From: Opimibacter sp041746735 | GTDB lineage: Bacteria; Bacteroidota; Bacteroidia; Chitinophagales; Saprospiraceae | DNA: 64,000 bases | Direction of reading: 5' to 3' | Assembly (NCBI GenBank): GCA_041746735.1 | Contig: JBGTGP010000032.1 | Location: forward strand, 234,545-298,544 | Shown here: positions 8,653 to 18,809 of the stretch, in pieces | Numbering within the stretch: the stretch's first letter is position 1 | Layout: every line of letters begins with the position of its first letter | Program-made: the position numbers and the translations under genes | The notes under the pieces: generated by a model | The model's input: only the letters and a program-made list of their open reading frames with translations | Told to the model about the DNA's origin: nothing | Databases searched by the model: none

Positions 8653-11529
8653 ATGCTTTTCATCCACCTAGATCAAGTCAACTGCAAGGCGATTTTTTTC
8701 CTTGCCCTGTTTTTGTCATCTCTGGTCCTGACGGCGCAACGAATACCCCCGGCAGCCCCTGTGCCACCACCCCCGTCACCGATGCCCCAGGGCATGAGCA
8801 GTGATATTCCGATGGATAAAAGCGTCCGGATCGGCACATTGCCCAATGGCATGCGATACTACATCAAGGTCAATACAAAGCCGGAACAACGAGCGGAACT
8901 TCGGCTGGCGCTCAAGGCCGGTTCCATGCAGGAAGATGAAGATCAATTGGGCCTCGCGCATTTCATTGAGCATATGGCATTTAACGGGACAAGAAATTTT
9001 TCAAAAAACGAATTGGTCAATTATCTGGAGAAGGTTGGAACCCGATTTGGTCCCGATCTGAATGCCTATACCAGTTTTGATGAAACCGTCTATATGCTTC
9101 AGGTCCGGACTGATGATGAGGAACAATTCAGCAAGGGCATGCTGATTCTTCGGGACTGGGCCGATGGGGTGGCATTTGATGAAGAGGAAATCGATAAAGA
9201 ACGTGGTGTAGTGATCTCAGAATGGCGAAGCCGGTTGAGTCCGCAGCAGCGCATGCAACAGGAATATTTTCCGATACTGTACTACAATTCACGGTATGCA
9301 AAGCGATTACCTATAGGTGAACCGGACATTATCAATCATGCTCCGTATGATGTTTTCCGGCGCTTTTACAACGACTGGTACAGGCCCGAACTCATGGCCC
9401 TGTTTGTCGTCGGCCAGGTGGATCCGGATCAGATGGAGCAGCAGATCCGGGAGCAATTTGGAAGCATCCGGCCAGCCACAGTGGCCCGTAAAAAAGAATC
9501 TGACAATGTCCCGTTGCATGAAGAGACGTTTGTGCGTGTGATTACAGATCCTGAAGCGACTAATGCGACGGTACAAATCATGCACAAGCATCGCTTCACA
9601 CCAGTCCGAACGATTATCGATTACCGGCAGCGATTAGTAGAGAGTCTTTACAACCGGATGCTGGGTCGGAGGCTCTCAGATATTGCCAAGGGATCGGATC
9701 CCCCGTTTGTTTTTGGCTATACGATGTTTGGACAGGATGTAGGAAACATGGCGGCCTATACCAGTTATGCTTCTGCTTCTTCCGTGGATGTTCGAAAGGC
9801 TTTTGAGACCCTGCTGGAGGAAAACCAGCGGGTGTTGCAGCACGGGTTTACTGACGCTGAGCTGGAGCGGGAAAAGGCGAATATCATGCGTCAGGCAGAG
9901 CAGAGCGTTGCTGAAGAAGCCAAACTGGAGTCGTCACGTGTGGTTCAACGACTCATCTATCACTTCCTGGAGGAGAATCCGATACCGGATGCCCTTCAGC
10001 ATCAGGAGATGTATGCCAGTATGATGCCGACTATTACCAGGGATGAAGTTAGCCGGTTGGCCAAAGGCTGGATGACCGACCGCAGCCGGGTGATGATCAT
10101 TACCGCACCAGAGAAAGATAAAATGATATTACCCGATTCGGCCGAACTGATAGCGTTAGTCCAGGAGGTTGGGTCTCGTATCCTGGCCCCCTACGAGGAT
10201 ACTGATGTTTCAGCGCCTCTTGTAACTGGCACATTTACGGCCCAACCGGTGCTCGACTATCGGCACGACAGCCAGTTAGACCTTTATCACTGGACGTTTG
10301 CCAATGGGGTGAAGGTCACAGCCAAACCTACGGATTTCAAGAATGATGAGATTCTGATGAACGCCTACAGTCAGGGCGGCCATTCCTTGTATGCGGATGA
10401 TCAATATCCCTCCGCCCGAAGTGCTTCGAGTGTGGTATCCAGCAGTGGAGTAGGGGTGTTTAATGCTGCTGCGCTGGAGAAAAAACTCACCGGTCAACGG
10501 GTCAGTGTCAGTCCTTTTATTTCAGAACGGTACGAAGGCATCAACGGCTCATCTTCTGTTCAGGATATTGAAACCCTTATGCAATTGACATACGGATATA
10601 TCACTGCTTTTCGGGAGGACACCGTAGCGCTGAGTTCTTTCCTCAAACGCGAGCGCACAAGAACGCAGAATATGCTGGCCAATCCGCAAAACTGGTATTT
10701 TGATAAGGTCAACCGGATCATCAGTCAGAATCATCCACGCAGAGGCTTTCCTACCTATGAATCGTACGGTCAGGTTCGGATGCAGGACATCACTGATATC
10801 TATCAGGATCGTTTCAAGGATGTCAGTGACATGCATTTTTATTTTGTGGGCAATTTTCAACCAGAAGATCTCAAGGAATTGACCAGCCGGTATCTGGCGG
10901 CGTTGCCGGGTGGCGGGCGAAAGGAAATGAGTCAGGATGTAGGGGACCGTTATCCACCTGGAAAAGTAGACTCTACCTTCCACCGCGGAGCCGCCCCCAA
11001 ATCGCAGGTACAGCTCTTCTTTCATGGTGAAGCTACCTATCATCTGGATTCAGCTTATGTACTTCAATCCCTGATCGAGTTGGCCCGCATTAAATTGCGG
11101 GAAGAATTGCGGGAAGAGAAAGGAGGTGTTTATGGTGTGAGTGTTAGCGGTGGCCTTAGCCAATACCCGATTCCACAATATTCTATCGGCATCAGTTTCA
11201 ATGCAGATCCACCCGTCACGGAGGAATTGCTGGAGTCGACCTTCAACGTGATTGAAGCACTCAAGGAAGAGATTGATCCGGAAGATATCGTTAAGGTCAC
11301 AGAGACACAGCGGCAGGGGCGGATAAAAGATCTCAAAATCAATCAATATTGGATGAACGCAATGGTCAGCAGTTGGATCAACGGGACAGATATCTATGAT
11401 CTCACACAACCGGACCGGCTGGAGCAACGTATCGCGAAGCTCGATGCAACTGTCCTTCTCCGGGCGGCAAGGCGCTTCTTCCAGGATCGCGAACTCATCC
11501 GCATCGTGATGTATCCGGAGAAAACCTAG
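8653..11529 (+). CDS. M16-family zinc metalloprotease (pitrilysin/insulinase type)
   Basis: A 958-aa secreted or periplasmic protease. A signal peptide (core IFFLALFLSSLVLTAQ) is followed by a proline-rich linker (residues 31-46). The inverted zinc motif HFIEH is at His103-Glu106-His107, and the third ligand is probably Glu183 in DKERGVV, 76 residues later, the usual M16 spacing. The second half has the same fold but no HxxEH, so it is the non-catalytic half that closes the chamber, as in insulysin-type enzymes. Length matches single-chain M16 proteins of Bacteroidota. These enzymes degrade peptides trapped in the chamber. It appears monocistronic. Confidence 0.93.
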   Translation: MLFIHLDQVNCKAIFFLALFLSSLVLTAQRIPPAAPVPPPPSPMPQGMSSDIPMDKSVRIGTLPNGMRYYIKVNTKPEQRAELRLALKAGSMQEDEDQLGLAHFIEHMAFNGTRNFSKNELVNYLEKVGTRFGPDLNAYTSFDETVYMLQVRTDDEEQFSKGMLILRDWADGVAFDEEEIDKERGVVISEWRSRLSPQQRMQQEYFPILYYNSRYAKRLPIGEPDIINHAPYDVFRRFYNDWYRPELMALFVVGQVDPDQMEQQIREQFGSIRPATVARKKESDNVPLHEETFVRVITDPEATNATVQIMHKHRFTPVRTIIDYRQRLVESLYNRMLGRRLSDIAKGSDPPFVFGYTMFGQDVGNMAAYTSYASASSVDVRKAFETLLEENQRVLQHGFTDAELEREKANIMRQAEQSVAEEAKLESSRVVQRLIYHFLEENPIPDALQHQEMYASMMPTITRDEVSRLAKGWMTDRSRVMIITAPEKDKMILPDSAELIALVQEVGSRILAPYEDTDVSAPLVTGTFTAQPVLDYRHDSQLDLYHWTFANGVKVTAKPTDFKNDEILMNAYSQGGHSLYADDQYPSARSASSVVSSSGVGVFNAAALEKKLTGQRVSVSPFISERYEGINGSSSVQDIETLMQLTYGYITAFREDTVALSSFLKRERTRTQNMLANPQNWYFDKVNRIISQNHPRRGFPTYESYGQVRMQDITDIYQDRFKDVSDMHFYFVGNFQPEDLKELTSRYLAALPGGGRKEMSQDVGDRYPPGKVDSTFHRGAAPKSQVQLFFHGEATYHLDSAYVLQSLIELARIKLREELREEKGGVYGVSVSGGLSQYPIPQYSIGISFNADPPVTEELLESTFNVIEALKEEIDPEDIVKVTETQRQGRIKDLKINQYWMNAMVSSWINGTDIYDLTQPDRLEQRIAKLDATVLLRAARRFFQDRELIRIVMYPEKT

Positions 11530-11671
11530 CCTATACGTTTACTTCAAAAGTACAGGTGATCCATTTGGTGTATACAACAGTTCTAACCTGAATGTGTATG
11601 TATATCGGTGTAAAAACATTACTTTTACCATTCTCACTCCTGCCATTTATTCATCTTTAATCTAAAGCATC

Positions 11672-12655
11672 ATGGGCCATAACCGTGTAATGTGGGTATG
11701 TATATGGAGTCTGTTCCTGAGTTTAAACGTAGTGGGACAAACCTATTATTTTTCAACACACCAAGTTCCTTTTGAGCCGCTGACCAATGGCACAGCTTTG
11801 ACCTCTGGCGTCTGGGATGATCCGGCGTACACTGTGCCAATTGGATTTGAGTTTGAATTTTTTGATGAGAATATTACGACATTGACAAGTTCCGACCTCT
11901 TTCTTGGGGGCACATTAGGTGTAGACTTCAGCGGAATGACTTCATCTGTGTTACAGGTCTATGGACCGGACCTTACAGATCGTGGGCGTCAAACAGGCAA
12001 CTCCATTTCGACCATTTTATATCAAACCTCCGGACCTCCCGGTCAACGTGTATTTACGCAGGAATGGAATGATGTAGGATTTTTCTATGGTGAAACCCAT
12101 CAGTTGATCTACATCGATTATATATTTTTCCAGCTAAAACTCTACGAGGCATCAGGGAATATTGAATTCCATTTTGGCCCTTCTTCCATTACGAATCCTA
12201 TCCGGGATTACAATGGAGCACCCGGCCCCAGTGTAGGGCTTGTCAAGCATCTCAACCTGATGGAAGCGCTGGTGGCAGATGAGGTGATATTATTGTCAGG
12301 TGATCCTGCTTCTCCTGAACCGGTGTATGTATTTGAAGAAACCTTTCTGGACGGTTCTATTCCGGAGAATATAGTCTACCGTTTCTCCAAAAGTCCATCT
12401 GCTCTTTCACCTCTTCAGGAGATAGAGTGGGTCACGTATCTTCATCCATCACCTACGCAGGGTGAATTGTGGCTGAACCCGAATTTCGTGCCGGATGAGA
12501 TTTTTCCGGTACAGATGTATAATACACTGGGTCAACTTGTTGTGCAGGCGAATGATGCATCAGGATTGCAATTACACAGTTTGTCGCCGGGTTTGTATGA
12601 GGTACGATTTAATGCACGAAACGGAATAAAGGCTCAACGTATCATTAAAAACTAG
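11672..12655 (+). CDS. Secreted protein with T9SS type A sorting domain, function unknown
   Basis: A 327-aa protein with a signal peptide (core VWVCIWSLFLSLNVVGQ) and a beta-rich body. Residues 60-200 have features of secreted adhesin-like domains of this phylum (VPIGFEFEFFDENITTL, then SGNIEFHFGPSSI). The last 75 residues form a type A sorting domain: YLHPSPTQGELWLNP, then VQMYNTLGQLV, then SPGLYEVRF, then AQRIIKN. Export by the type IX secretion system is expected. The cargo function is not recognisable. It is convergent with mutS, with 27 bp between the stops. Confidence 0.75.
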   Translation: MGHNRVMWVCIWSLFLSLNVVGQTYYFSTHQVPFEPLTNGTALTSGVWDDPAYTVPIGFEFEFFDENITTLTSSDLFLGGTLGVDFSGMTSSVLQVYGPDLTDRGRQTGNSISTILYQTSGPPGQRVFTQEWNDVGFFYGETHQLIYIDYIFFQLKLYEASGNIEFHFGPSSITNPIRDYNGAPGPSVGLVKHLNLMEALVADEVILLSGDPASPEPVYVFEETFLDGSIPENIVYRFSKSPSALSPLQEIEWVTYLHPSPTQGELWLNPNFVPDEIFPVQMYNTLGQLVVQANDASGLQLHSLSPGLYEVRFNARNGIKAQRIIKN

Positions 12656-12682
12656 AAACCGAAATCGGATAGTAAAATAGGG

Positions 12683-15316
12683 TCACTGTTCTGGGTCCTC
12701 CATTTGTTTTTTTAGTTCCAGCAATTTCATCATACAATCGATCGGTGACATCTGGTGGATGTCGATACGGAGAAGTTCGTCTTTCAGTTGGCGAAGGGTC
12801 ACGTCAGTCTGATCGAAGATATTGAGTTGGAATGATGTGAGTTCTTTCAATTTTTTTGCAGGTTGGGTGGTGCCTGTTTCTTCCAGGCTGAGATTCTTTG
12901 ATTCCAGTTCGTGCAGGATTTCGGTGGCGCGTTGGAGGAGCGATTTGGGCATACCGGCCATGCGCGCGACATGGATGCCAAAGCTATGTTCGCTGCCGCC
13001 GGGGGTTAGTTTCCGCAGAAAAATCACATGGCTGCCTGTTTCCTCGGTCGCAATATGGTAATTATGAATACGGTCATATTTCTCTGCCAGTTCGTTGAGT
13101 TCATGGTAATGGGTGGCAAAGAGGGTTTTCGGTTTAAAAGGGATATGGTGATGCAGGTATTCGGCGATGCTCCAGGCGAGGCTGATGCCATCAAAAGTAC
13201 TGGTGCCGCGGCCAATCTCATCCATCAGGATCAGGCTCCGGGCAGACAGATTGTTGAGGATGCTGGCTGTTTCATTCATCTCCACCATAAAGGTCGACTC
13301 ACCGGAGGATATATTGTCTGAGGCACCTACCCTGGTAAACAACTTGTCAATAATACCCAGGATGGCAGAACGAGCCGGAACGAAACTACCCATCTGGGCC
13401 ATAATGCTGATGAGGGCAGTTTGGCGGAGGAAGGCCGATTTACCGGACATATTCGGACCAGTAATGATAAAAATCTGCTGCTCCTCACTATCCATATAGA
13501 GGTCATTTGCGACATATACTTCACCCGCAGGCAGATGACGCTCGATGACGGGATGTCGCCCTTCCCGGATGTCGATGACCAGATCATCATTCATCACCGG
13601 ACGGCAATACCCATACGTATGGGCAACGGTAGCAAGAGACAGAATACAATCAATTTGAGCCACCACGTTAGCATTGATTTGGATGGGGCCTATATACTCC
13701 TGAGCCGCCAAAACCAATTCAGTAAACAGGCTTTCTTCCAATGCTCCGATTTTTTCCTCCGCGCTGAGGATTTTCTGCTCCAGTTTCTTTAGATCATCCG
13801 TGACATAACGTTCGCAATTGGCCAGTGTTTGCTTTCGGACCCAGTGGGCAGGAATCAGGCCCTGATTCTTGTACTTGTTGGTAACTTCCAGATAATACCC
13901 AAAGACATTATTGTAGCCGATCTTGAGACTGCCAATACCGGTTTTGAGTGCCTCTTCCTGTTGCATTCGGACGAGGATCTCCTTAGAGTTTTGGATGATG
14001 TCCCGGTACTCATCCAATGGTTCATTGTAGCCGTTACGGATGACATTGCCTTTGATGAGCAGGGCCGGTGCATCTTCCTGTATGGCAGTCTCAATGGTCT
14101 GTCGTAAATGTTCGCAAAGATTGATCTGATCGGCCAGCCGGATCAGGCCTTCCTGACGGCTTTCTTCCAATCGGGATTTGACCGGTAGCAGTGCAGTAAG
14201 GGCCTTCCGCAGTTGAGTTATCTCACGTGGATTGACCTTGGCAAGGGATACTTTCGAGATGATCCTTTCCAGGTCACCGATCATACGGAGTTGCTCTCGG
14301 ATCGCCTCCGCCCATTCCTGGTATTTCAGCGCATACGCGACCATGTCGTGGCGAAGCTGAATCTCAGATAGATTGATCAGGGGAAGAGCAATCCACCTTT
14401 TGAGCATTCGGGCACCCATGGGTGATGTGGTCTTATCCAAAACGTCCAACAAGCTGGTGCCCGTATCATGTGCGGGTTGCAACAATTCGAGGTTGCGGAT
14501 GGTAAAGCGGTCCATCCAAACATAATGATCTGACTGGATCCGGCTGATCGTCCGGATATGTTTGAGTCCATCCTGCTTGGTGGTCGCAAGGTAATGCAGG
14601 ATTGCTCCGGCAGCCACCTGAGCGGTGCCCAGGTGATCAATCCCAAAACCTTTCAGCGTGGCGATCTCAAAATGACGAAGGATTTTTTCATGGGTATAAT
14701 CCTGTGTGTAGACCCACTCGTCCAAACCAAACGTATAATAGGCTGACCCAAATTGCTTTTCAAACCGACCTTTATTGGATTTAGAGAAAAGGATCTCTGA
14801 AGGATTAAAGCTCTGTAACAACTTATCGATCTCACGGGATTCGCCCTCACTGATGACGAATTCTCCAGTTGAGATATCGAGAAAGGCAATGCCCCAATGC
14901 TCGGGGCCTGAGATATGGATGGAGGCCAAATAATTGTTCTGACGGCGATCCAGGAGTGAATCATCTGTTGCTATGCCCGGCGTGATCATCTCTGTGACAC
15001 CCCGGTCGACAATCTTTTTTTCCTTGGATGGTTTTTCGAGTTGTTCGCATATCGCAACCCGGTATCCAGCTTGGACCAGTTTAGGAAGGTACATATCCAT
15101 GGCATGGTAGGGAAAGCCGGCCAGCTCTATATTGCTGCCTCCGTTATTCCGATGGGTCAGCACGATACCCAGAGCCTCCGAAGTCCGAACAGCATCTTCA
15201 CCAAAAGTTTCATAAAAATCCCCGACTCTGAACAGCAGCAAAGCGTCAGGATGCTGACTTTTGATCTTCAGATATTGCTTCATCAGCGGGGTTTCCTTCC
15301 CCGGATCAAGGGTCAT
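12683..15316 (-). CDS. mutS: DNA mismatch repair protein MutS
   Basis: An 877-aa mismatch-recognition ATPase. From the ATG at 15316 the order is: mismatch-binding domain I with the Phe-x-Glu wedge at Phe34-Tyr35-Glu36; connector, core and clamp domains; and the ATPase with Walker A GPNMSGKS at 620-627, Walker B LILMDE at 695-700 and the EIGRGTSTFDG segment. A helical dimerisation region ends the protein. The frame stays open to 15400 but the extra residues are not MutS-like; a TTG at 15337 is an alternative start. MutS binds mispairs and recruits MutL; no mutL or mutH is in this window. Walker A has Ser-Ala after the Lys instead of the common Ser-Thr, which is tolerated. Confidence 0.95.
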   Translation of the reverse strand: MTLDPGKETPLMKQYLKIKSQHPDALLLFRVGDFYETFGEDAVRTSEALGIVLTHRNNGGSNIELAGFPYHAMDMYLPKLVQAGYRVAICEQLEKPSKEKKIVDRGVTEMITPGIATDDSLLDRRQNNYLASIHISGPEHWGIAFLDISTGEFVISEGESREIDKLLQSFNPSEILFSKSNKGRFEKQFGSAYYTFGLDEWVYTQDYTHEKILRHFEIATLKGFGIDHLGTAQVAAGAILHYLATTKQDGLKHIRTISRIQSDHYVWMDRFTIRNLELLQPAHDTGTSLLDVLDKTTSPMGARMLKRWIALPLINLSEIQLRHDMVAYALKYQEWAEAIREQLRMIGDLERIISKVSLAKVNPREITQLRKALTALLPVKSRLEESRQEGLIRLADQINLCEHLRQTIETAIQEDAPALLIKGNVIRNGYNEPLDEYRDIIQNSKEILVRMQQEEALKTGIGSLKIGYNNVFGYYLEVTNKYKNQGLIPAHWVRKQTLANCERYVTDDLKKLEQKILSAEEKIGALEESLFTELVLAAQEYIGPIQINANVVAQIDCILSLATVAHTYGYCRPVMNDDLVIDIREGRHPVIERHLPAGEVYVANDLYMDSEEQQIFIITGPNMSGKSAFLRQTALISIMAQMGSFVPARSAILGIIDKLFTRVGASDNISSGESTFMVEMNETASILNNLSARSLILMDEIGRGTSTFDGISLAWSIAEYLHHHIPFKPKTLFATHYHELNELAEKYDRIHNYHIATEETGSHVIFLRKLTPGGSEHSFGIHVARMAGMPKSLLQRATEILHELESKNLSLEETGTTQPAKKLKELTSFQLNIFDQTDVTLRQLKDELLRIDIHQMSPIDCMMKLLELKKQMEDPEQ

Positions 15317-15459
15317 GAGCTCAGGTTTCTGCTTCAAGGTATTGTCCTCTCGGTGAGGTTCAAAAGTAATATTTATCTTTTTAAGATACATGACTGACAT
15401 TTAACCTCGTCTTTGGGATCAAGCCATAATTTTACATGGATATGCGTATCGGGGATAAC

Positions 15460-15467
15460 TATATTTG
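15460..15467 (+). promoter_or_regulatory. Candidate -7 element (TATATTTG) for the BON-LysM gene
   Basis: A perfect TAnnTTTG box of the Bacteroidota type lies 93 nt in front of the ATG at 15560, in the divergent spacer with mutS. No convincing TTG is found about 20 nt upstream, so the call is weak. Confidence 0.35.
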
Positions 15468-15559
15468 CTTTTTTGAATCATTTTACTTTTTTCCTTGTTT
15501 ACAGAGGAACTTACCCCATGTGGGGCATAAAGTTTTCCACTAATAAAAACCAATACATT

Positions 15560-16030
15560 ATGGGACTGTTTTCATTTTTAAAAGGCGCAGGCGCCAAATT
15601 GCTGAATAAAAAGGAAGAGACGACAGCAGCCGCTGTTTCTGCTGATGAAGTAAAGCGTCTGAAGATTGAAAGGATGGTCAAAGCCGTCGGGGAGCTCAAT
15701 CTGCCCATCAAGGATCTTTCTGTACTTTTGAATGATGATGTCGTGACCGTATACGGAGAAGCTCAAACCCAAGTGGCAAAAGAGCTCGTCATACTGACTT
15801 TGGGTAACAATTCAGATATTGCATCTGTAGACGACCGGATCAGTGTCGTTACCCCTGAGCCTGAAGCAACCTTCTATGAGGTTAAATCCGGAGACTCGCT
15901 GTCCAAAATCGCAAAAGCCCACTATGGAGATGCAATGAAATATAATGCTATATTTGAGGCTAATACACCGATGCTGAAGGACCCAAATCTGATCTACCCC
16001 GGTCAGGTTTTGCGAATCCCAAAGCTGTAA
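15560..16030 (+). CDS. BON-LysM protein (YgaU/Kbp-like)
   Basis: A 156-aa protein. The N-terminus (MGLFSFLKGAGAKLL) is an amphipathic segment without a signal peptide. A BON domain spans about residues 25-95 (VGELNLPIKDLSVLLNDD, then VTVYGEA), and a LysM domain spans about 104-155 (YEVKSGDSLSKIAKAHYGD, then LIYPGQVLRIP). This arrangement is that of E. coli YgaU/Kbp, a cytoplasmic potassium-binding protein; LysM otherwise binds N-acetylglucosamine polymers. The ATG at 15560 is chosen over the open frame back to 15413 because YgaU-like proteins begin with this short GLFSF-type sequence. A strong intrinsic terminator follows immediately. Confidence 0.88.
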   Translation: MGLFSFLKGAGAKLLNKKEETTAAAVSADEVKRLKIERMVKAVGELNLPIKDLSVLLNDDVVTVYGEAQTQVAKELVILTLGNNSDIASVDDRISVVTPEPEATFYEVKSGDSLSKIAKAHYGDAMKYNAIFEANTPMLKDPNLIYPGQVLRIPKL

Positions 16031-16057
16031 TAAAGATTGTTTTCAACTGGTGAAGTT

Positions 16058-16098
16058 GGTGGAAGCGCAGGCCGCCGGGCCGGCTTCCACCTTTTTTT
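16058..16098 (+). terminator. Rho-independent terminator after the BON-LysM gene
   Basis: Nine-base arms GGTGGAAGC (16058-16066) and GCTTCCACC (16083-16091), with a GC-rich inner part, are followed directly by seven T residues. The T run touches the last codon of the convergent xseB gene. Confidence 0.92.
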
Positions 16099-16291
16099 AT
16101 TCCTCTTCCAGCAAAGCATCCATATCCGTCTCAATATCCCGCAACTTGGCCCGGCAAAGTTGTATGAGTTCGAGCGCTGATTTTACTTCTCCGCGCATCT
16201 CTTCCAATCCCATTTCGCCCTGTTGTATACGGTCGACAAGCAGCTCCAGTTGACGTATCGCCTTGTCATAATCGGCAGGTTTCTTTTTCAT
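16097..16291 (-). CDS. xseB: Exodeoxyribonuclease VII small subunit
   Basis: A 64-aa helical protein beginning MKKKPADYDKAIRQLELLVD and continuing with the LEE and L-x-LIQLCRAKL pattern typical of XseB. Several small subunits coat the long helices of XseA to form the bidirectional single-strand exonuclease. The ATG overlaps the xseA stop (ATGA, 16288-16291), giving tight translational coupling. The acidic tail (ALLEEE) is usual. Confidence 0.93.
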   Translation of the reverse strand: MKKKPADYDKAIRQLELLVDRIQQGEMGLEEMRGEVKSALELIQLCRAKLRDIETDMDALLEEE

Positions 16292-17520
16292 TTGATTTTA
16301 CTTTTTACGGTTCCGTCAATAAAGGTGGTCTGTATGGTCATACCCGGCTGGAGTTCAGCCGCATGGGTCATCGCCTTTCCGCCTGCACTCGTGATCGTAT
16401 AGCCCCGTGCGAGCACTTTATCCGGATCCAGCGCACTCACCAATGTGTCTGTAAAATCCAGCCGCTGATCTTGTTTGCGAATCATCCCGGAAATCCCTTG
16501 ACGGAGTATAGCCCGCACATGTTGCAGTCGGCTGGCCTCCAATACTGTTCTGGATTGTACCGCCTTCATCAGACTGTATTGAAGGGTGGTGATTCTCCTT
16601 TCTTCTCCCAACAACCGGTCATACACTTCCTGTCGAATCCGATGCTCGAAATCATCAAGTTGAGCTTCTACTCCGACATTGCGCTCTATGATAAAATCAG
16701 CTACTGCCGTTGGGGTCTTTAACGACGCATACGACACCAGATCTAGCACAGACTGATCGATATCATGCCCTATCCCGATCAAGACCGGCAGAGGAAAATG
16801 CGCGATCCGCACCGCCAATGTCAGATTGTCAAAGGCGGCCAATTCCGTCCGACCTCCTCCGCCCCGAATGATGGCTACAGCATCGTAATCCTCTTTACGC
16901 CGGTCGATCTGATCCAGGGCATTCATCACCTCCATCTCAACTTGCAAGCCTTGCATGGCGGACTCAAAGAGATCAATCCGGACATCATAACCATAGAAAT
17001 TCTCATGCACATGCTTGATAAAATCCTGATAACCCGCAGCCTTCGGCGAACTGACCACCGCCAGACGCTGAATGGCTGCCGGAAGGAAAATTTCTGCATT
17101 TTTCCGGATCAGATTCCGCCGCTTGATCTCCAGCAGAATAGCTTGCCGCTGCATTTCGAGATGGCCGATGGTAAAACTACTGTCAATATCCTCTATGATC
17201 AGTTTCATACCATAACGCTCATGGTAATCTACATTGACCTTGAGCTTGACCGCCAGGCCCTGTTGTAAAATTTCTTCAGGGGAAATGGACAATTTTCGCT
17301 TGAGATAATAATAGACATTGGCCCACATGGCGGCCTGACATTGGGCTACAATGGCTTGACCGTCCTTTTGGATCAGATCCAGATACCAATGGCCACGGGA
17401 GAGGGAGGCCTGACTTATCTCACATTCGATCCAGAGAGGCTCTTCAAAATTCAGGGAAATAACCCTCCGGATATATTGATTGAGCTCCAGTAGGGAGTAT
17501 GTGGTGGAGGGTTGAGTCAT
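16288..17520 (-). CDS. xseA: Exodeoxyribonuclease VII large subunit
   Basis: A 410-aa catalytic subunit of ExoVII, which trims single-stranded DNA from both ends in repair. The N-terminal OB-fold (residues 5-100) shows WIECEISQ followed by GHWYLDL. The catalytic part has VVSSPKAAGYQDFI near 155, the AIIRGGGGRTEL loop near 215, and GIGHDIDQSVLDLV near 245, all signature motifs. A coiled helical region at 275-370 binds XseB. It heads the xseA-xseB pair and starts 14 nt after the sucC stop, so the three could share a transcript. Confidence 0.95.
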   Translation of the reverse strand: MTQPSTTYSLLELNQYIRRVISLNFEEPLWIECEISQASLSRGHWYLDLIQKDGQAIVAQCQAAMWANVYYYLKRKLSISPEEILQQGLAVKLKVNVDYHERYGMKLIIEDIDSSFTIGHLEMQRQAILLEIKRRNLIRKNAEIFLPAAIQRLAVVSSPKAAGYQDFIKHVHENFYGYDVRIDLFESAMQGLQVEMEVMNALDQIDRRKEDYDAVAIIRGGGGRTELAAFDNLTLAVRIAHFPLPVLIGIGHDIDQSVLDLVSYASLKTPTAVADFIIERNVGVEAQLDDFEHRIRQEVYDRLLGEERRITTLQYSLMKAVQSRTVLEASRLQHVRAILRQGISGMIRKQDQRLDFTDTLVSALDPDKVLARGYTITSAGGKAMTHAAELQPGMTIQTTFIDGTVKSKIK

Positions 17521-17534
17521 AAAATCTTTCGCGA

Positions 17535-18746
17535 TCAGCTTTGATCCTTCAATACTTCCGTCACCAGTTCTGCGGCTTCCTGTAGCAGGATGGCCGATCT
17601 GACTTTCAGGCCACTTTCATCGATGATCTTTTTCGCCAGGTCAGCGTTGGTACCCTGAAGACGAACAATGATCGGCACCTGGATATTTCCTATGTTATTG
17701 TAGGCATCCACGACGCCCTGAGCCACCCGGTCACAGCGGACGATCCCGCCAAATATGTTGATGAGTATAGCCTTAACATTGGGATCCTTGAGTATAATCC
17801 GAAAGGCATTTTCCACCCGTCTGGCATCCGCAGTCCCTCCAACATCCAGAAAATTGGCTGGAGAGCCCCCGGACAATTTGATGATATCCATCGTGGCCAT
17901 CGCCAGACCAGCACCATTGACCATACAGCCTACATTACCATCCAGGTTAACATAATTCAGTCCGAACGCTTTGGCTTCCAGTTCGGTAGGATCATCTTCA
18001 TGAGGATCATGCCAGGCTTCGATATCCTTGTGGCGGAAGAGGGCATTTTCATCCATGGAGGCTTTGCAATCCACCGCCACCACTTCACCAAAACCATTGA
18101 TCATCATCGGATTGATTTCCAATAAGGTGGCGTCGCTGTCGACAAATGCTTTATAGGTGTTGGCCACAAAGCGGATCATGTTTTTAAACGCATCGCCACT
18201 CAATCCCAGATTAAAAGCAATTTTTCTGCATTCATACGCTTGAAGTCCAAGGACCGGATCGACATATTCCTTATGCACCAGATGTGGCGTTTGTTCGGCC
18301 ACCGTTTCGATATCCATCCCACCTTCTGTAGAATATATGATAACATTACATTGCCTGGCACGGTCTGTCAGGATCGACAGATAGTATTCCTTGCATTGGG
18401 AAAACTCAGGTATGTAGGAATCCTCTGCAATGAGGACCTGCCGAACGAGCTTGCCAGAACCTTCAAGGCCACCAGGCGTCTGGGGTGTCTTGAGCATCAT
18501 CCCAATAATATTGCCTGCATGGAGCCGGAGTTCATCCAGATTTTTGGCCATTTTGACGCCTCCGCCTTTCCCGCGCCCACCAGCATGAATCTGGGCTTTC
18601 ACGATAGCAATGGGGCTGCCCGATTCGGTGGTAATCTTTCCATACGCCTCAACTGCTTCTTCGACGTTGCGCGCCACAAGGCCTTTCTGGATCTTTACCC
18701 CGTAACGGCTCAATAATTCCTTTCCCTGGTATTCGTGAAGATTCAT
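17535..18746 (-). CDS. sucC: Succinyl-CoA ligase [ADP-forming] subunit beta
   Basis: A 403-aa TCA-cycle subunit that, with SucD, interconverts succinyl-CoA and succinate with formation of ATP or GTP. The N-terminal ATP-grasp begins MNLHEYQGKELLSRYGV; the nucleotide loop GGRGKGGGVKMA is near residue 53. The C-terminal CoA-ligase half has NGAGLAMATMD near 265, LDVGGTADARRV near 286 and FGGIVRCDRVAQGV near 317. Length is normal. sucD is not adjacent, as often seen in Bacteroidota. The gene precedes xseA by 14 nt on the same strand. Confidence 0.96.
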   Translation of the reverse strand: MNLHEYQGKELLSRYGVKIQKGLVARNVEEAVEAYGKITTESGSPIAIVKAQIHAGGRGKGGGVKMAKNLDELRLHAGNIIGMMLKTPQTPGGLEGSGKLVRQVLIAEDSYIPEFSQCKEYYLSILTDRARQCNVIIYSTEGGMDIETVAEQTPHLVHKEYVDPVLGLQAYECRKIAFNLGLSGDAFKNMIRFVANTYKAFVDSDATLLEINPMMINGFGEVVAVDCKASMDENALFRHKDIEAWHDPHEDDPTELEAKAFGLNYVNLDGNVGCMVNGAGLAMATMDIIKLSGGSPANFLDVGGTADARRVENAFRIILKDPNVKAILINIFGGIVRCDRVAQGVVDAYNNIGNIQVPIIVRLQGTNADLAKKIIDESGLKVRSAILLQEAAELVTEVLKDQS

Positions 18747-18809
18747 GTGTTACTGGCTTTTTTAAATGCGTGGGCGAAACTAAGAAAAACAGCCTGATTG
18801 CGCTGGCAA